This document shows, in pieces, positions 28,212 to 38,033 of a DNA stretch of 64,000 nucleotides. Position 1 is the first letter of the stretch; every line of letters starts with the position of its first letter. The notes under the pieces are model-generated. The model was not told the origin of the DNA. It did not search any database and saw only the letters and a list, made by a program, of their open reading frames with translations. The stretch covers positions 62,001 through 126,000 of the forward strand of contig NZ_QAYG01000009.1 of assembly GCF_003053845.1 (NCBI RefSeq), given 5' to 3'. This stretch comes from Breoghania corrubedonensis. Its GTDB lineage: Bacteria > Pseudomonadota > Alphaproteobacteria > Rhizobiales > Stappiaceae. A program made the position numbers and the translations under genes.

Positions 28212-28540
28212 TGCCGGGGCAACCCGGCTATGGCGATAAACGGTCAGTGCAATAAGCCTTTCGGACCCGGGGGCGGTACCCGGCGCCTCCACCCGAGCCC
28301 ATCGACGCAGCAAGGCGATATCGGTGGGTTCCGGCGGGGGCGAAATAGGATCGACGAGGGTGTAAAGACTGCGCTTTCGCTCGGCATGGTTCCGCCGTTA
28401 TCGGGCCTTATCAATAGTTGCAAACGACAACTATGCTATGGACAACGCTGTCGCCGCGTAATGCGGTGCCGGTAGTCCTTTAAAGCCCTCCCGGGTAGCA
28501 CCAGGAGGCGGGGTTCGGAGGCACCTGGCAACAGAAGCCT
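28212..28540 (+). ncRNA. ssrA: Circularly permuted two-piece tmRNA
   Basis: The gene is permuted as in other alphaproteobacteria. The acceptor piece comes first (about 28212-28293) and ends CGCCTCC-ACC, with the final A of CCA not encoded. After a 42-bp excised segment the coding piece starts near 28336 with GGGGGCG, which pairs with CGCCTCC to give a 7-bp acceptor stem including the alanine-identity G3-U70 wobble. The resume codon GCA is at 28420. The tag frame runs to TAA at 28461 and encodes ANDNYAMDNAVAA. Flanking AGGATCGACGAGGG matches the conserved tRNA-like domain. It rescues stalled ribosomes with SmpB; sspB follows downstream. Exact mature ends are estimates. Confidence 0.93.
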
Positions 28541-28571
28541 CCACTTCTTTCATGAGGAGGGGGCTTTTTTC
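28535..28571 (+). terminator. Terminator of the tmRNA gene
   Basis: CCTCC (28538-28542) pairs with GGAGG (28556-28560), or AAGCC with GGCTT in an alternative register, followed by six T residues at 28565-28570. The stem is imperfect but the T run is good. Confidence 0.7.
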
Positions 28572-28660
28572 GCACGAGAGAACGCTTCGGCCGGCGGCAG
28601 AGCCGGAGCGACCGGCGGTCATGCGTGGTGCGGACCGCTTTCCTTTTGCTGCGTGACGGT

Positions 28661-28690
28661 CCATGTTCGCGCGAGCCATGTTCGCGCGAG
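28661..28690 (+). repeat. 15-bp tandem direct repeat upstream of sspB
   Basis: CCATGTTCGCGCGAG occurs twice back to back. A small hairpin GCATCC-CTTTC-GGATGC lies about 30 bp further on. Nothing else was recognised between the tmRNA terminator and sspB. Confidence 0.6.
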
Positions 28691-28787
28691 TCGGAACGTC
28701 TGAATCGAAACGGCATCCCTTTCGGATGCGCCTCCATTGAAACGGTTCGCAGGCCAGCCCTGCGTCCCACTGAATGTCGAACAGCTC

Positions 28788-29384
28788 ATGCCCGAAGACC
28801 TGATCCGCTACGACATCATCATCCAGGACGCCCTGCGCGGCGCGGTGAAGAAGATCCTGACCGAGGTGGGCCGCACCGGCCTTCCCGGTGAGCATCACTT
28901 CTATATCGCCTTCGACACGACCGCGCCCGGCGTGCGCATTTCCCAGCGCCTCAGAGAGCGTTATCCGCAAGAGATGACGGTCGTGCTGCAACACCAGTTC
29001 TGGGATCTCACGATCACCGACCACACTTTCGAGGTGGGCCTGTCCTTCGGCGGTGTGCCGGAGCGGTTGCTGGTGCCGTTTGCGGCAATCAAGGGCTTCT
29101 TCGATCCCTCCGTTCAATTCGCACTGGAATTCGATCCCGGCAAGACGGCGGAAGAACTGCCGGCCGAGGTGATCGCTGCCGGTGATGCAGCCCGGACGCT
29201 GCGCGATATCGACCAGATGACCGGTGCCGCGACGATCGAGACCTTGCAGACGAACGAGAGTTCGCCCGTCAACCAGGACGAAGCCGCCGCGCGCGAAAGC
29301 GAAGCCGGCGAGGACGAAGCCGAGGAAAAACCCGCGGCCGGTGCCGATGTCGTTTCGCTCGACGCGTTTCGCAAGAAGAACTGA
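28788..29384 (+). CDS. sspB: SspB-type ClpXP adaptor protein
   Basis: A 198-residue alphaproteobacterial SspB. The globular substrate-binding domain covers about residues 1-120 (MPEDLIRYDIIIQDALRG, FYIAFDTTAPGV, MTVVLQHQFWDL, FEVGLSFGGVPERLLVPF). An acidic, disordered linker (about 150-185) leads to the C-terminal ClpX-docking tail VVSLDAFRKK. SspB captures tmRNA-tagged proteins and hands them to ClpXP. The gene lies 217 bp downstream of the tmRNA terminator, so tag and adaptor are neighbours. ATG 28788 is chosen because homology starts there. Confidence 0.93.
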   Translation: MPEDLIRYDIIIQDALRGAVKKILTEVGRTGLPGEHHFYIAFDTTAPGVRISQRLRERYPQEMTVVLQHQFWDLTITDHTFEVGLSFGGVPERLLVPFAAIKGFFDPSVQFALEFDPGKTAEELPAEVIAAGDAARTLRDIDQMTGAATIETLQTNESSPVNQDEAAARESEAGEDEAEEKPAAGADVVSLDAFRKKN

Positions 29385-29523
29385 CGACACAAAGGGCCGC
29401 GGCGCGCACTGCGCGCCCGCCTTCTCCGCATGCCGGAGAGGCCTGAAGGCTTGACGTCGAAGAACGGGGCGCCAAATCTCCGGCACCCTCCTTCGATTTC
29501 ATTTTCCATTCCGGAGCCTTCCC

Positions 29524-30912
29524 GTGGCCACACGCATCGAAACCGACACATTCGGCGAAATCCCCGTCCCCGCAGATCATTACTGGGGCGCGCAGACGCA
29601 GCGCTCCATCCAGAACTTTCCCATTGGCGACGAGCGCATGCCCGAGCCGCTCGTGCGGGCGCTCGGCATCGTCAAGATGGCCGCCGCGAAGGTGAACGCG
29701 GATATGGGCTTCCTTGATGCCAGCCTCGCCGATGCCATCATCAAGGCGGCAGACGAGGTTGCCGAGGGCAAGCTCACCGGCGATTTTCCGCTCGTCATCT
29801 GGCAGACAGGCTCCGGCACCCAGTCCAACATGAACGCCAACGAGGTCATCTCCAACCGGGCGATCGAGATGCTGGGCGGCGAGATGGGCTCCAAGAGCCC
29901 CGTTCATCCCAACGATCACGTCAACAAGGGCCAGTCCTCCAACGACACGTTCCCGACCGCCATGCACATCGCGGCCGCGCGCGAGATCGCCGACAGGCTG
30001 GTGCCCGCGCTCGTCCGCCTGCACAGCGCGCTCGACACCAAGGCCGACGCCTTCAAGGACATCATCAAGATCGGCCGCACCCACACCCAGGACGCGACGC
30101 CGCTGACCCTGGGCCAGGAATTCTCCGGCTATGCCGCCCAGGTCGCTTCCGCCATCTCGCGCGTCGAGCAATCGGCCGACGGCCTGCTCGATCTCGCCCA
30201 GGGCGGCACGGCGGTCGGCACGGGTCTCAATACGGCGAAAGGTTTTGCGGAGGCCTTCGCGGCGGAGGTCGCGCGGCTCACCGGCCTGCCCTTCCGCACC
30301 GCGCCCAACAAGTTCGAGGCGCTCGCCGCCCATGACGCGATGGTCTGGGCCCACGGCGCGATCGAAACGGCGGCGGTGGCGCTCTTCAAGATCGCAAACG
30401 ACATCCGGTTCTTGGGCTCCGGTCCGCGCTCCGGTCTCGGCGAACTGATCCTGCCCGAGAACGAACCCGGTTCGTCGATCATGCCGGGCAAGGTCAACCC
30501 GACGCAAGCCGAGGCGCTGACGATGGTGTGCACACGCGTCGTCGGCAATCAGGCGACGATGGCCTTTGCCGGCTCGCAGGGTCATTTCGAACTCAACGTC
30601 TACAAGCCCGTCATGGCCGCAACGCTGCTGCAGTCCGTGCGCCTGCTCGCCGATGCGGCGGTGTCGTTTGCGGAGCGCTGCGTCGACGGTATCGAGGCGA
30701 ACGAGGCCCGCATCACCGAACAGATGGAGCGTTCGCTGATGCTGGTGACCGCGCTGGCACCGACGATCGGTTACGACAAGGCCGCCAAGGTCGCCAAGAC
30801 GGCGCACGCCAACGGCACGACGCTGCGCGAGGAAGCGCTGCGGCTTGGGCTTGTGACGGCGCAGGAATTCGACGCGATCGTGCGGCCGGAGAACATGCTC
30901 GGGCCCGAATAA
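29524..30912 (+). CDS. fumC: Class II fumarate hydratase
   Basis: A 462-residue iron-independent fumarase of the TCA cycle, interconverting fumarate and malate as a tetramer. Motifs include [49 protein letters not shown] and the superfamily signature [15 protein letters not shown]. The start codon is GTG at 29524, with GGAG upstream; no ATG lies in frame near it. The following DUF4169 and ribbon-helix-helix genes are a common downstream pair in alphaproteobacteria. Confidence 0.97.
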   Translation: MATRIETDTFGEIPVPADHYWGAQTQRSIQNFPIGDERMPEPLVRALGIVKMAAAKVNADMGFLDASLADAIIKAADEVAEGKLTGDFPLVIWQTGSGTQSNMNANEVISNRAIEMLGGEMGSKSPVHPNDHVNKGQSSNDTFPTAMHIAAAREIADRLVPALVRLHSALDTKADAFKDIIKIGRTHTQDATPLTLGQEFSGYAAQVASAISRVEQSADGLLDLAQGGTAVGTGLNTAKGFAEAFAAEVARLTGLPFRTAPNKFEALAAHDAMVWAHGAIETAAVALFKIANDIRFLGSGPRSGLGELILPENEPGSSIMPGKVNPTQAEALTMVCTRVVGNQATMAFAGSQGHFELNVYKPVMAATLLQSVRLLADAAVSFAERCVDGIEANEARITEQMERSLMLVTALAPTIGYDKAAKVAKTAHANGTTLREEALRLGLVTAQEFDAIVRPENMLGPE

Positions 30913-31057
30913 CCGCGTCGCCACATAAAAAGTGCAATTGGCAACGCAACTTTGTCGGCTCACCCGCGTTGCGGTAGTGGGCTGCATCTGGGAAGGACCG
31001 CGAGGCACCCTGGTTGCTTGAAAGCGTTGGGGCGGGGGCTTCGCGTCGGAGACAGTC

Positions 31058-31261
31058 ATGACAGCCGACATCATCAATTTGCGGCAGGCGCGCAAGGCCC
31101 GGCGTCGTGCCGACAAGGAAACCACGGCGGCCGAGAATCGGATTCGCTTCGGCAAGACCCGGTCCGAGAAGGACAAGGCGAAAGCCGAGACCGAAAAGGC
31201 CACCCGTTCGCTTGAGGGACACCGGCTGGAGACCCCCAGCCGCGATGACGACGGCGCATGA
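31058..31261 (+). CDS. DUF4169-family small basic protein
   Basis: A 67-residue, strongly charged, probably helical protein: IINLRQARKARRRADKE near the start, then Lys/Glu-rich repeats (EKDKAKAETEKATRSLEGHRL). It fits DUF4169, a family of unknown function found after fumC in alphaproteobacteria. Its stop overlaps the next start (ATGA), so it is translationally coupled to the ribbon-helix-helix gene. It could be a nucleic-acid-binding partner, but that is inference. Confidence 0.8.
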   Translation: MTADIINLRQARKARRRADKETTAAENRIRFGKTRSEKDKAKAETEKATRSLEGHRLETPSRDDDGA

Positions 31262-31476
31262 GATTGCACAAACGTTCACTCACCCTTCATGGTCACCGCA
31301 CGAGCCTGGCGCTGGAGCCGGAGTTCTGGGACGCGCTGGAGGAGATCGCCCGCGACCGCGCGCTCTCGCTTGCGGCAACGATCGCCCAGATCGACGACAA
31401 CCGGGCATCGGATGCGGCGCTCGCCTCCGCTGTCCGCCTGGCGGTGCTCGCCCACTATCGCGGCACCCGCCACTGA
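31258..31476 (+). CDS. Ribbon-helix-helix domain protein
   Basis: A 72-residue protein with an RHH_4-like fold. A beta strand KRSLTLHGHRTSLALE precedes EFWDALEEIARDRALSLAATIAQID, and the tail SAVRLAVLAHYRG is typical. Such proteins bind DNA as dimers or serve as antitoxin-like regulators. It overlaps the DUF4169 gene by 4 bp. There is no toxin-like neighbour, and a bidirectional terminator follows immediately. Confidence 0.85.
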   Translation: MRLHKRSLTLHGHRTSLALEPEFWDALEEIARDRALSLAATIAQIDDNRASDAALASAVRLAVLAHYRGTRH

Positions 31477-31508
31477 ACGGTGGTCGTCGCGATCGTGCTC
31501 ACCAACGA

Positions 31509-31538
31509 AAAGGGCGGCCCCGCAAGGTGCCGCCCTTT
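31509..31538. terminator. Bidirectional terminator between convergent genes
   Basis: AAAGGGCGGC (31509-31518) and GCCGCCCTTT (31529-31538) form a perfect 10-bp stem around CCCGCAAGGT. T runs are available on both strands, serving the ribbon-helix-helix gene and the convergent exported-protein gene. Confidence 0.85.
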
Positions 31539-31560
31539 CTCTGTCACGATGTCTGGCAGA

Positions 31561-31917
31561 TCACCAGTTGCAGGTATCCGTCCGCGCCGGGTCCTTCGTC
31601 AGGCCGGTCTTCGTGAACCATTCCTTGGTGAAATCGTCGGCCGGCAGCAGTTTATGACCGTCACCGGCAACGATGAAGGTGAATTTGCCGTTGGAAGAGA
31701 GCACGACAAACGTCTTTCCGTCCCTCTCTTCGAGCGTATAGGTCCTGTGCCCCATGCCCGCATAGGCCTTGCCGCCATCGCAGAAGATAGCCTCATCCAT
31801 GAGACTGTCCTTGTCACCGTTGACATAGGTCCCCTGGAGCCAGTCGGCTGCGGACGCCGTACCGGCGGCGAGAAGCGATGCCGCCGCGAACGCGACGTAC
31901 CCGATATTCCTGAACAT
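31561..31917 (-). CDS. Small exported protein of unknown function
   Basis: A 118-residue protein with a clear signal peptide (FAAASLLAAGTASA, cleavage near residue 23). The mature part begins ADWLQGTYVNGDKDSLMDEAIFCDGGKAYAGM and ends RTDTCNW, so it has two Cys that could pair in the periplasm. The fold seems beta-rich, but I recognise no family. It stands alone between a terminator and the AsmA gene. The start is ATG 31917; the frame is open upstream without homology. Confidence 0.75.
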   Translation of the reverse strand: MFRNIGYVAFAAASLLAAGTASAADWLQGTYVNGDKDSLMDEAIFCDGGKAYAGMGHRTYTLEERDGKTFVVLSSNGKFTFIVAGDGHKLLPADDFTKEWFTKTGLTKDPARTDTCNW

Positions 31918-32111
31918 ATATTCCTCGTGTAAACAGAAGGCACCTCCTGAGCGCCCATGTATATGGAAGAATAAGGATATTCGGTCGCGGTGGAGCGAGG
32001 CTGGATACCTTTGCACACTTTTTCTCGCCCGCCACGCGCCAACGCGACGCAAAGGGATGAAGGCGCGCCTGGGGTGCGGCCCCCGGAGTTCCAATCGGAT
32101 CGGAAAAAGCT

Positions 32112-35100
32112 CTAGTTGCCCGGATAGTCGGGATTGGGAACCACGCGACTCCCGGTTCCCGGAAGCGTGATGAAACGCGGAACCTTGGGTCTGGCCCGTT
32201 CGCGCGTCGGCGGGCTTGTGCGCTGCGGCGCTGGGCTGTTGCCGATCGATCCGGTGTTCTCGTCTGATGGCCCGGAAGCTGTCTCGTCCGCCTGTGCCAC
32301 CGGATGGGGATCGATCACGATCGGCGCCCCGAGGCCGCCATTCAGCTTCATCGGATCCCCTGTGGAAGGAACCGGGTCAACACTGCTCCTGTCATCACCG
32401 GGCGAGGCCGCCTTGTCGCCACCATCGATTGCCGGCCGGATCCGCTTGATGAATTCCTCCATCGTCAACGGCGCGCGGGGCTCTTTGGGCGTCGAGGCGC
32501 TCGATCCGGCATCCGTTCCCGGCTCCGGCGCCGGAACGGGCACTGCCTGTTTTGCCCCCTCTTGCGCCTTCTCGCGCGCCGCCTTATCCGCAGCTGCCTT
32601 TTCCCGGGCAGCCTTCTCCTGCGCTGCCCTCTCCCGGACAGCTTTCTGCTTCGCCGCCGCAGCCGCTTCCGCCGCCTTGCGCGCGTCCTCGGCCGCAGCC
32701 TCGGACTGTTGCTCCTGCACGCGCTGGCGCTTTTCCTCGTTGCGGCGAAGCTGGCGCATCTCGCGCATCAGCCGGTCGCGCTCGTTGATATCGGCCTGAA
32801 GATCCTCCACCCGCCGCACCTCCTTCTCGAAAGCGCGAAGCGTCAGGAAGGCGGTGAACGGCTGGATATCGATCTCGCGACGGGGCGCATCCAGCGCCCC
32901 CCGGAAGAGCACGCCGACCTGGGCTTCCGCCCCCGTCACCGCGTTCTCGCCCGGATCGACCTTCAGCGACCAGTCGCTCTCAAGCTGCCAGCGATCCAGG
33001 TCGATCTGCGCGGACCCAAAGGCCGTGGCGCTCGGACTGTCGACCGTCACGTTGCGCGCCCTGGCCGTTCCCGCCGCGATCACCAGCGTGCCGTCGATGC
33101 GCTTGAAGGGCAGCGCCCCCGCATCGAGATGACTTTCGAAGACGCTGGCGATCTTTTCCGGTTTCAGGTCGAGCCCGGCATCGGCCGCATGAATGACCGA
33201 GGCGAAGGCCGCCGGGTTGATGGACCGGATCTCGCCATCGCGGATGGTGAAGCTTCCGCCCCCGGCCAGTCCCGCCACAAGCCCGGCAATCGAACGCCCG
33301 GTGCCTTCGAAATCGACCTTGGCATCGAGCAGACCGTCAGCCACCGGCCGATCGTTGCGCCGCCAGACCAGATCCTCCAGCGCGGTCCCGCTAAGGCTGA
33401 GATTTCCGGAAACGGCCGCCTGCGCTCCGGAGCGCTTGACCAGCAGCGATCCCACGAGCTTGCCGCCGTTGAACGAACCGGAAAGGTCATCGATCGCCAG
33501 TTCGTCGCGTCTGAGTTGCAATGCGAACTTCGCCCGCTCCATCGGACGCTCCAGGCCGATATCGACGGCCGCGCTCGTCACGTTGAGCGAAATCGTGCCA
33601 TCTCCCATCAGCGGCGCCCCGAAGGGCGCGCCCGGCCAATGGGATGCCTTGCCCGCATCCGCCGCGCCGCCGACCGAACTCCACGCATCCGCGCCCAGCA
33701 GCAGTTCCGAAAGCCGCGCCAGCGCCACCTGCGAGACACGCACATCGCCGGATATCCTGCGCGCCGGCTCGCCAAGAACGGCATCGAGCTTGCCCGCGAG
33801 CGTGACATCGCCCAGCCGCGCGGTGACATCGCCAAGCGACGCCGAGCCCCCCACGCCGGTGACCTTCGCCTTGGCATCGACGGGAATCTCGCCGTCCAGC
33901 ATCGGCAAGAGCCGCCCGGCCAGCATGCCGATCGGCGCGACATCCTCGCTCTTGAAGGCCAGCGTGCCCTCATAGACCGGCCCGTCCGCCCCTTCCGCGC
34001 CCGCTGGCCAGGAAAGCGAACCGTCGAAGGACGCGGACGCGCCAAGGCCGTCGCCGATCAGTGTCACGGCAAGCCCATCCGCCGCGCGGCCCTCGGCCCG
34101 TAACGTCAGTGACCCCCGCCCCATGCCGGGAAGCGGCACCACGTCGAGCCCGAGCTGACCGAGCAACTGAACGCCTTCCCCGGCCTTCAGCGATATGTTC
34201 GCGCTCACCTGTGCCTGACGCCAGCGATCGACGCTGCCCGTGGCATCCACGGCCGCGTCGAGCTTGCTTGCCCCCACATCGCCGGCAAGCGCCATGCGCA
34301 CCTTCGAACTGTCGTCACCCTCCGCCCGCGCTGTTATCGAGGCGGCGATATCGAGCGGGGCCAACGCCTCACCGCCGGCCTGAAGCCGGTCGACAAGCGG
34401 ATTTTGCGGAAAGAGCCCCTTCAGCATGGTCACGAGCCCTTCAACCCGGCTCGCCTTCACGCTCGTTTCGAAGCTGCCGTCGGGCGCACTCGTCAGTTTG
34501 GCGATCCGGCCACGCGCGGAAATCTCCGCCCCCGCCAGATCCGCGGCCGAGAACTGTTCAACCTCAAGATCGTCGCCTGCAAGGCTCGCACGAACCTTCA
34601 CGCCGTTCGCCGCAACGCCAGAATAGACGAGCGTTCCCGCGTCGAGCCGCACGGAGACGTCCGTGTCCAGTCCGCGCCCCGCCTTGCCCGCCCCGGAAGC
34701 CTTGTTCCCGCGCAGCACGCCGGCCAGCGCGGAAAGCTGGTCGAGATCGAGCCGGTCCGCTTCCAGATTGGCGGCGACACGGGCTCTGCCCTGGGCGGTT
34801 GGCGCGCGCCACGTCACGTCGCCGCGGATACCGGCCTCGCCAAGCTTTCCCTCCAGCCCGTTCAAGGCAACGCCATCGGCGGCGGCTTCGACGTGAGCTG
34901 AAACCGAGAACGGCTCGAGCGCGAGCGGTGCGCCGCCCTGCCCGCGCCGCCACCAGGCGGCGAAAGCGGAGGGCTGCGAACAACTGAGGTGAAGGCTGCC
35001 GGAAAAGGCCGGTTCATCACTGACCCTCAGCTCGCCTTTGCCCGACACAATGGTCTGACCGGGAAGCCGCGCCTCAAGCGCGGTGACATTCCAGCCGCGC

Positions 35101-36248
35101 GGCAGGGTTTCGGCTTCCAGATGAATATCCTGCGCAAGACCGCCCGCGGCCACCAGCGCCGGCAGATCGAGCCGGAACGAGCCGGGAATTGGCGGTAACG
35201 GCAGGCTCTTGATGCCGGCCATAACGGCACCGGCCCCGTTCTCGATGGAAACGGGGTCCTGTGGCCCGGCGCCGAATAACCGGTCGAGATCGATCTGCTT
35301 GGCCGCTAGGCGCGCCGTGAAGCGGGGACGGGCACCGAATGCGACACGCCCCTCCCCCTCGATACGCACCGCGCGATCCTCCGGGCCGTAGCGGAAAGAT
35401 CCCTTGTCCACTTCAAGCGAGCCGGGATCGAGCGAGAACGTTCCCTCACTGCGCCACAGCTTCGCCTGCGGCTCCAGCGTATCCTGAGCCCCTGCCCCGG
35501 CATCGACCTGCACCACGCTCTCCACCGCATAGGAGCCCGCATAGACCGGCTTGCCGGTCTTCTGGGAGAGAACGCCGTCGGTCTGCAACGTGGCCATGAT
35601 GTCGGTGGGCTGGATGTCGGCCTTGATGCGGATACCGTCCACCCCCTGCCTGCCGGTGGCGATGCGCACCGACTGGCGCAGCCCGGCGATTGTGGCGCTG
35701 CCATCGGCCTTGAACGGGCCTTCCAGCGAACGTGCCGATACCTGAAGATTGATGTCGTCGGCGCGGTAGGTCCTGCCCGTGCGCGCATCGACGACGCGCA
35801 CCGACCCGTCCGTGACCTGGACATCCTCAAGCTGCACGTCGTCGGGATCAAGGGACGAACCGGAGGCCGGCACATGGGCGGTCAACCAGTCAATACGGCC
35901 GGATTCGTCGAGCGACACGTTGAGCTGCGGCTTGTCGAGCTCCATGTCGACGACCTGGATCTTGCCGGTCAGAAGCGGCGGCAGCTCCACCCGCACCTTG
36001 AAGCGCGAGACGACCATCAGCGGGTCTTCCGCCTCGCCCACCCGAACGTCGGAAAAGATGAGCGTCGGCGTCGGCAGCAGCCGCGCGTCAGCCGAGCCCA
36101 GAACCGTTACCCGGTGGCCGAGCGCCTTGCCCGCATACTCCTCAAATGTGGTGCGGTAGGCGCTCCAGTCGATGAACACGGGCGCCACCAGCGCCGCGAC
36201 CAGCGCCAGGATGAGCGTAATGCCGACGGTGATGTAGATCGAATTCAG
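32112..36248 (-). CDS. AsmA-family protein, probable CTG start
   Basis: About 1378 residues. An N-terminal membrane anchor (IYITVGITLILALVAALVAPVFI) is followed by the AsmA N-terminal domain (ALGHRVTVLGSADARLLPTPTLIF), a long beta-rich periplasmic region and an AsmA_2-type C-terminal domain. Then come a charged coiled coil (DLQADINERDRLMREMRQ with Ala/Lys/Glu repeats) and a Pro-rich tail. AsmA relatives form bridge-like lipid carriers between membranes. The first standard start (GTG 36188) would cut through the anchor. CTG at 36248 restores it and has GGAG 7 bp upstream; no ATG, GTG or TTG occurs between it and the in-frame stop upstream. Confidence 0.8.
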   Translation of the reverse strand: MNSIYITVGITLILALVAALVAPVFIDWSAYRTTFEEYAGKALGHRVTVLGSADARLLPTPTLIFSDVRVGEAEDPLMVVSRFKVRVELPPLLTGKIQVVDMELDKPQLNVSLDESGRIDWLTAHVPASGSSLDPDDVQLEDVQVTDGSVRVVDARTGRTYRADDINLQVSARSLEGPFKADGSATIAGLRQSVRIATGRQGVDGIRIKADIQPTDIMATLQTDGVLSQKTGKPVYAGSYAVESVVQVDAGAGAQDTLEPQAKLWRSEGTFSLDPGSLEVDKGSFRYGPEDRAVRIEGEGRVAFGARPRFTARLAAKQIDLDRLFGAGPQDPVSIENGAGAVMAGIKSLPLPPIPGSFRLDLPALVAAGGLAQDIHLEAETLPRGWNVTALEARLPGQTIVSGKGELRVSDEPAFSGSLHLSCSQPSAFAAWWRRGQGGAPLALEPFSVSAHVEAAADGVALNGLEGKLGEAGIRGDVTWRAPTAQGRARVAANLEADRLDLDQLSALAGVLRGNKASGAGKAGRGLDTDVSVRLDAGTLVYSGVAANGVKVRASLAGDDLEVEQFSAADLAGAEISARGRIAKLTSAPDGSFETSVKASRVEGLVTMLKGLFPQNPLVDRLQAGGEALAPLDIAASITARAEGDDSSKVRMALAGDVGASKLDAAVDATGSVDRWRQAQVSANISLKAGEGVQLLGQLGLDVVPLPGMGRGSLTLRAEGRAADGLAVTLIGDGLGASASFDGSLSWPAGAEGADGPVYEGTLAFKSEDVAPIGMLAGRLLPMLDGEIPVDAKAKVTGVGGSASLGDVTARLGDVTLAGKLDAVLGEPARRISGDVRVSQVALARLSELLLGADAWSSVGGAADAGKASHWPGAPFGAPLMGDGTISLNVTSAAVDIGLERPMERAKFALQLRRDELAIDDLSGSFNGGKLVGSLLVKRSGAQAAVSGNLSLSGTALEDLVWRRNDRPVADGLLDAKVDFEGTGRSIAGLVAGLAGGGSFTIRDGEIRSINPAAFASVIHAADAGLDLKPEKIASVFESHLDAGALPFKRIDGTLVIAAGTARARNVTVDSPSATAFGSAQIDLDRWQLESDWSLKVDPGENAVTGAEAQVGVLFRGALDAPRREIDIQPFTAFLTLRAFEKEVRRVEDLQADINERDRLMREMRQLRRNEEKRQRVQEQQSEAAAEDARKAAEAAAAAKQKAVRERAAQEKAAREKAAADKAAREKAQEGAKQAVPVPAPEPGTDAGSSASTPKEPRAPLTMEEFIKRIRPAIDGGDKAASPGDDRSSVDPVPSTGDPMKLNGGLGAPIVIDPHPVAQADETASGPSDENTGSIGNSPAPQRTSPPTRERARPKVPRFITLPGTGSRVVPNPDYPGN

Positions 36249-36376
36249 CGTTCGTCTCCGTGGCGGTGCTGGTCCGGGCGCGCTTCATCCGGCGGGCCCG
36301 GCCGAAGCGCTTCCCGTTCAAGGGACGATCCCGCCCCGCCTGCCCAGGCAAGACGGAGCGAGCGAATCGCGTCCTC

Positions 36377-37789
36377 TCACATGGGTATGATCTTCCCCGG
36401 ATTCATGATGTTCAACGGATCGATCGCCCGCTTGATCGCCCGCATCACATCGAGCGCATCACCATGTTCGCGCTGCAGGTACTTCATCTTGCCCTGCCCC
36501 ACACCGTGCTCGCCCGTGCATGTGCCTTCCATCTCGATCGCACGCCAGTTTAACCGTTCGATGAACGCATGCGCAGCGGCAATTTCGCGCTCGTCGTTCG
36601 GATCAACCAGAATGGAGCAATGGAAGTTGCCGTCCCCGACATGGCCGACCAGCGGCGCGACGAGCCCGGTTTCGGCGATATCCGCACGCGTCGCCTCAAC
36701 GCATTCCGCCAACCGCGAGATCGGCACGCAGACATCCGTCGTCACCGACTTGGCGCCGGGTCGCAGTCCCAGACAGGCCCAATAGGCGTCGTGGCGCGCC
36801 TGCCACAGCCGGGAGCGATCCTCCGCCTTGTCGGTCCACTCGAACGGTCCGCCGCCGAAATCCCTGGCGATCTCGCCGAACATGTCCGCCTGCTCGCCAA
36901 CGCCGGCCTTCGTGCCGTGGAATTCGAGGAAAAGCGTCGGCTTTTCCTCCAGATCGAGCTTGGAATAGGCGTTGCACGCCTTCACCTGCAACGTATCGAG
37001 CAACTCGATGCGCGCGACGGGAATGCCCGACTGGATCGTCACGATCACCGCGTTGCAGGCGCTCTCCACGTCCGGGAACGGACAGACGCCGCCGGAGATC
37101 GCCTCGGGAATGCCCTGCAGGCGCAGCGTGATCTCGGTGATGATGGCGAGCGTTCCTTCCGAGCCGACGAGAAGCCGCGTGAGATCGTAGCCCGCCGAAG
37201 ATTTCTTGGCGCGGCTTCCGGTATGGACGATGGAGCCGTCGGGCATCACCGCGGTGAGTGCCAGGACGTTGTCCTTCATCGTGCCATAGCGCACGGCATT
37301 CGTGCCCGATGCCCGGGTCGCGGTCATTCCGCCGAGGCTTGCGTCCGCGCCCGGATCGATCGGGAAGAAAAGGCCGGTGTCGCGCAGATATTCGTTGAGC
37401 TTCGTGCGCGTGATACCGGGCTGCACGACGCAGTTCAGATCCTCGGGAAAGACGTGGACCACGTCATCCATTTGGCTGAGATCGATGCACACCCCACCTG
37501 CCGGCGCATTGACGTGGCCTTCGAGCGAGGTGCCTGTGCCAAAGGGAATGATCGGCGTGCGGTTGGCGGCGCAGATCTTGACGATCTCAGACACTTCTTG
37601 CGTTGAATGCGCAAAGACCACCGCATCGGGCAACTGGTTGCCGAGCAGCGTCGTCGTGTGCCCGTGGTGTTCGCGCACCGAACGGGAAATCGAGCAACGC
37701 TCGGCGAAACGCGCGCTCAATTGCGCCACGGCGGCCTCGATCCCCCCGGCGTCCCGCATGCCCTCCTGTTCCGCCGTCGCCAGCGCCAT
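36377..37789 (-). CDS. FAD-linked oxidase, D-lactate dehydrogenase-like
   Basis: A 470-residue flavoprotein of the GlcD/D-lactate dehydrogenase (cytochrome) group. The FAD-binding domain has IIPFGTGTSLEGHV, GADASLGGMTATRASGTNAVRYGTM and LVGSEGTLAIITEITLRL. The C-terminal cap has GHVGDGNFH and the terminal motif EHGVGQGKMKYL ... DPLNIMNPGKI. It likely oxidises D-lactate or another D-2-hydroxy acid and passes electrons to a quinone or cytochrome. ATG 37789 has AGGAGA 7 bp upstream. The longer frame upstream is unlikely to be used. It is followed by the AsmA gene on the same strand. Confidence 0.92.
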   Translation of the reverse strand: MALATAEQEGMRDAGGIEAAVAQLSARFAERCSISRSVREHHGHTTTLLGNQLPDAVVFAHSTQEVSEIVKICAANRTPIIPFGTGTSLEGHVNAPAGGVCIDLSQMDDVVHVFPEDLNCVVQPGITRTKLNEYLRDTGLFFPIDPGADASLGGMTATRASGTNAVRYGTMKDNVLALTAVMPDGSIVHTGSRAKKSSAGYDLTRLLVGSEGTLAIITEITLRLQGIPEAISGGVCPFPDVESACNAVIVTIQSGIPVARIELLDTLQVKACNAYSKLDLEEKPTLFLEFHGTKAGVGEQADMFGEIARDFGGGPFEWTDKAEDRSRLWQARHDAYWACLGLRPGAKSVTTDVCVPISRLAECVEATRADIAETGLVAPLVGHVGDGNFHCSILVDPNDEREIAAAHAFIERLNWRAIEMEGTCTGEHGVGQGKMKYLQREHGDALDVMRAIKRAIDPLNIMNPGKIIPM

Positions 37790-38033
37790 ATTGCGTCTCC
37801 TATCCATTCGAGGGACCAGTTCCATCGTCGGTCCCATTGTTTTTCATGACAAGGTTGCGTTTGATGCCTCAGGCGGCAGATGCCGCCATCTTGACCGTTC
37901 GACCGCGCCGGGTGCGGTTCGCGAATGGGCAGGGCCTCCGATGTTCGGCCCCACTGTTAACTGTCGCGCGCCGCTGCGCAAATCTTTTCGCGGCGGGCGC
38001 CCTCACATGCACCGTCAAGCCAGGGAGCTTTTC

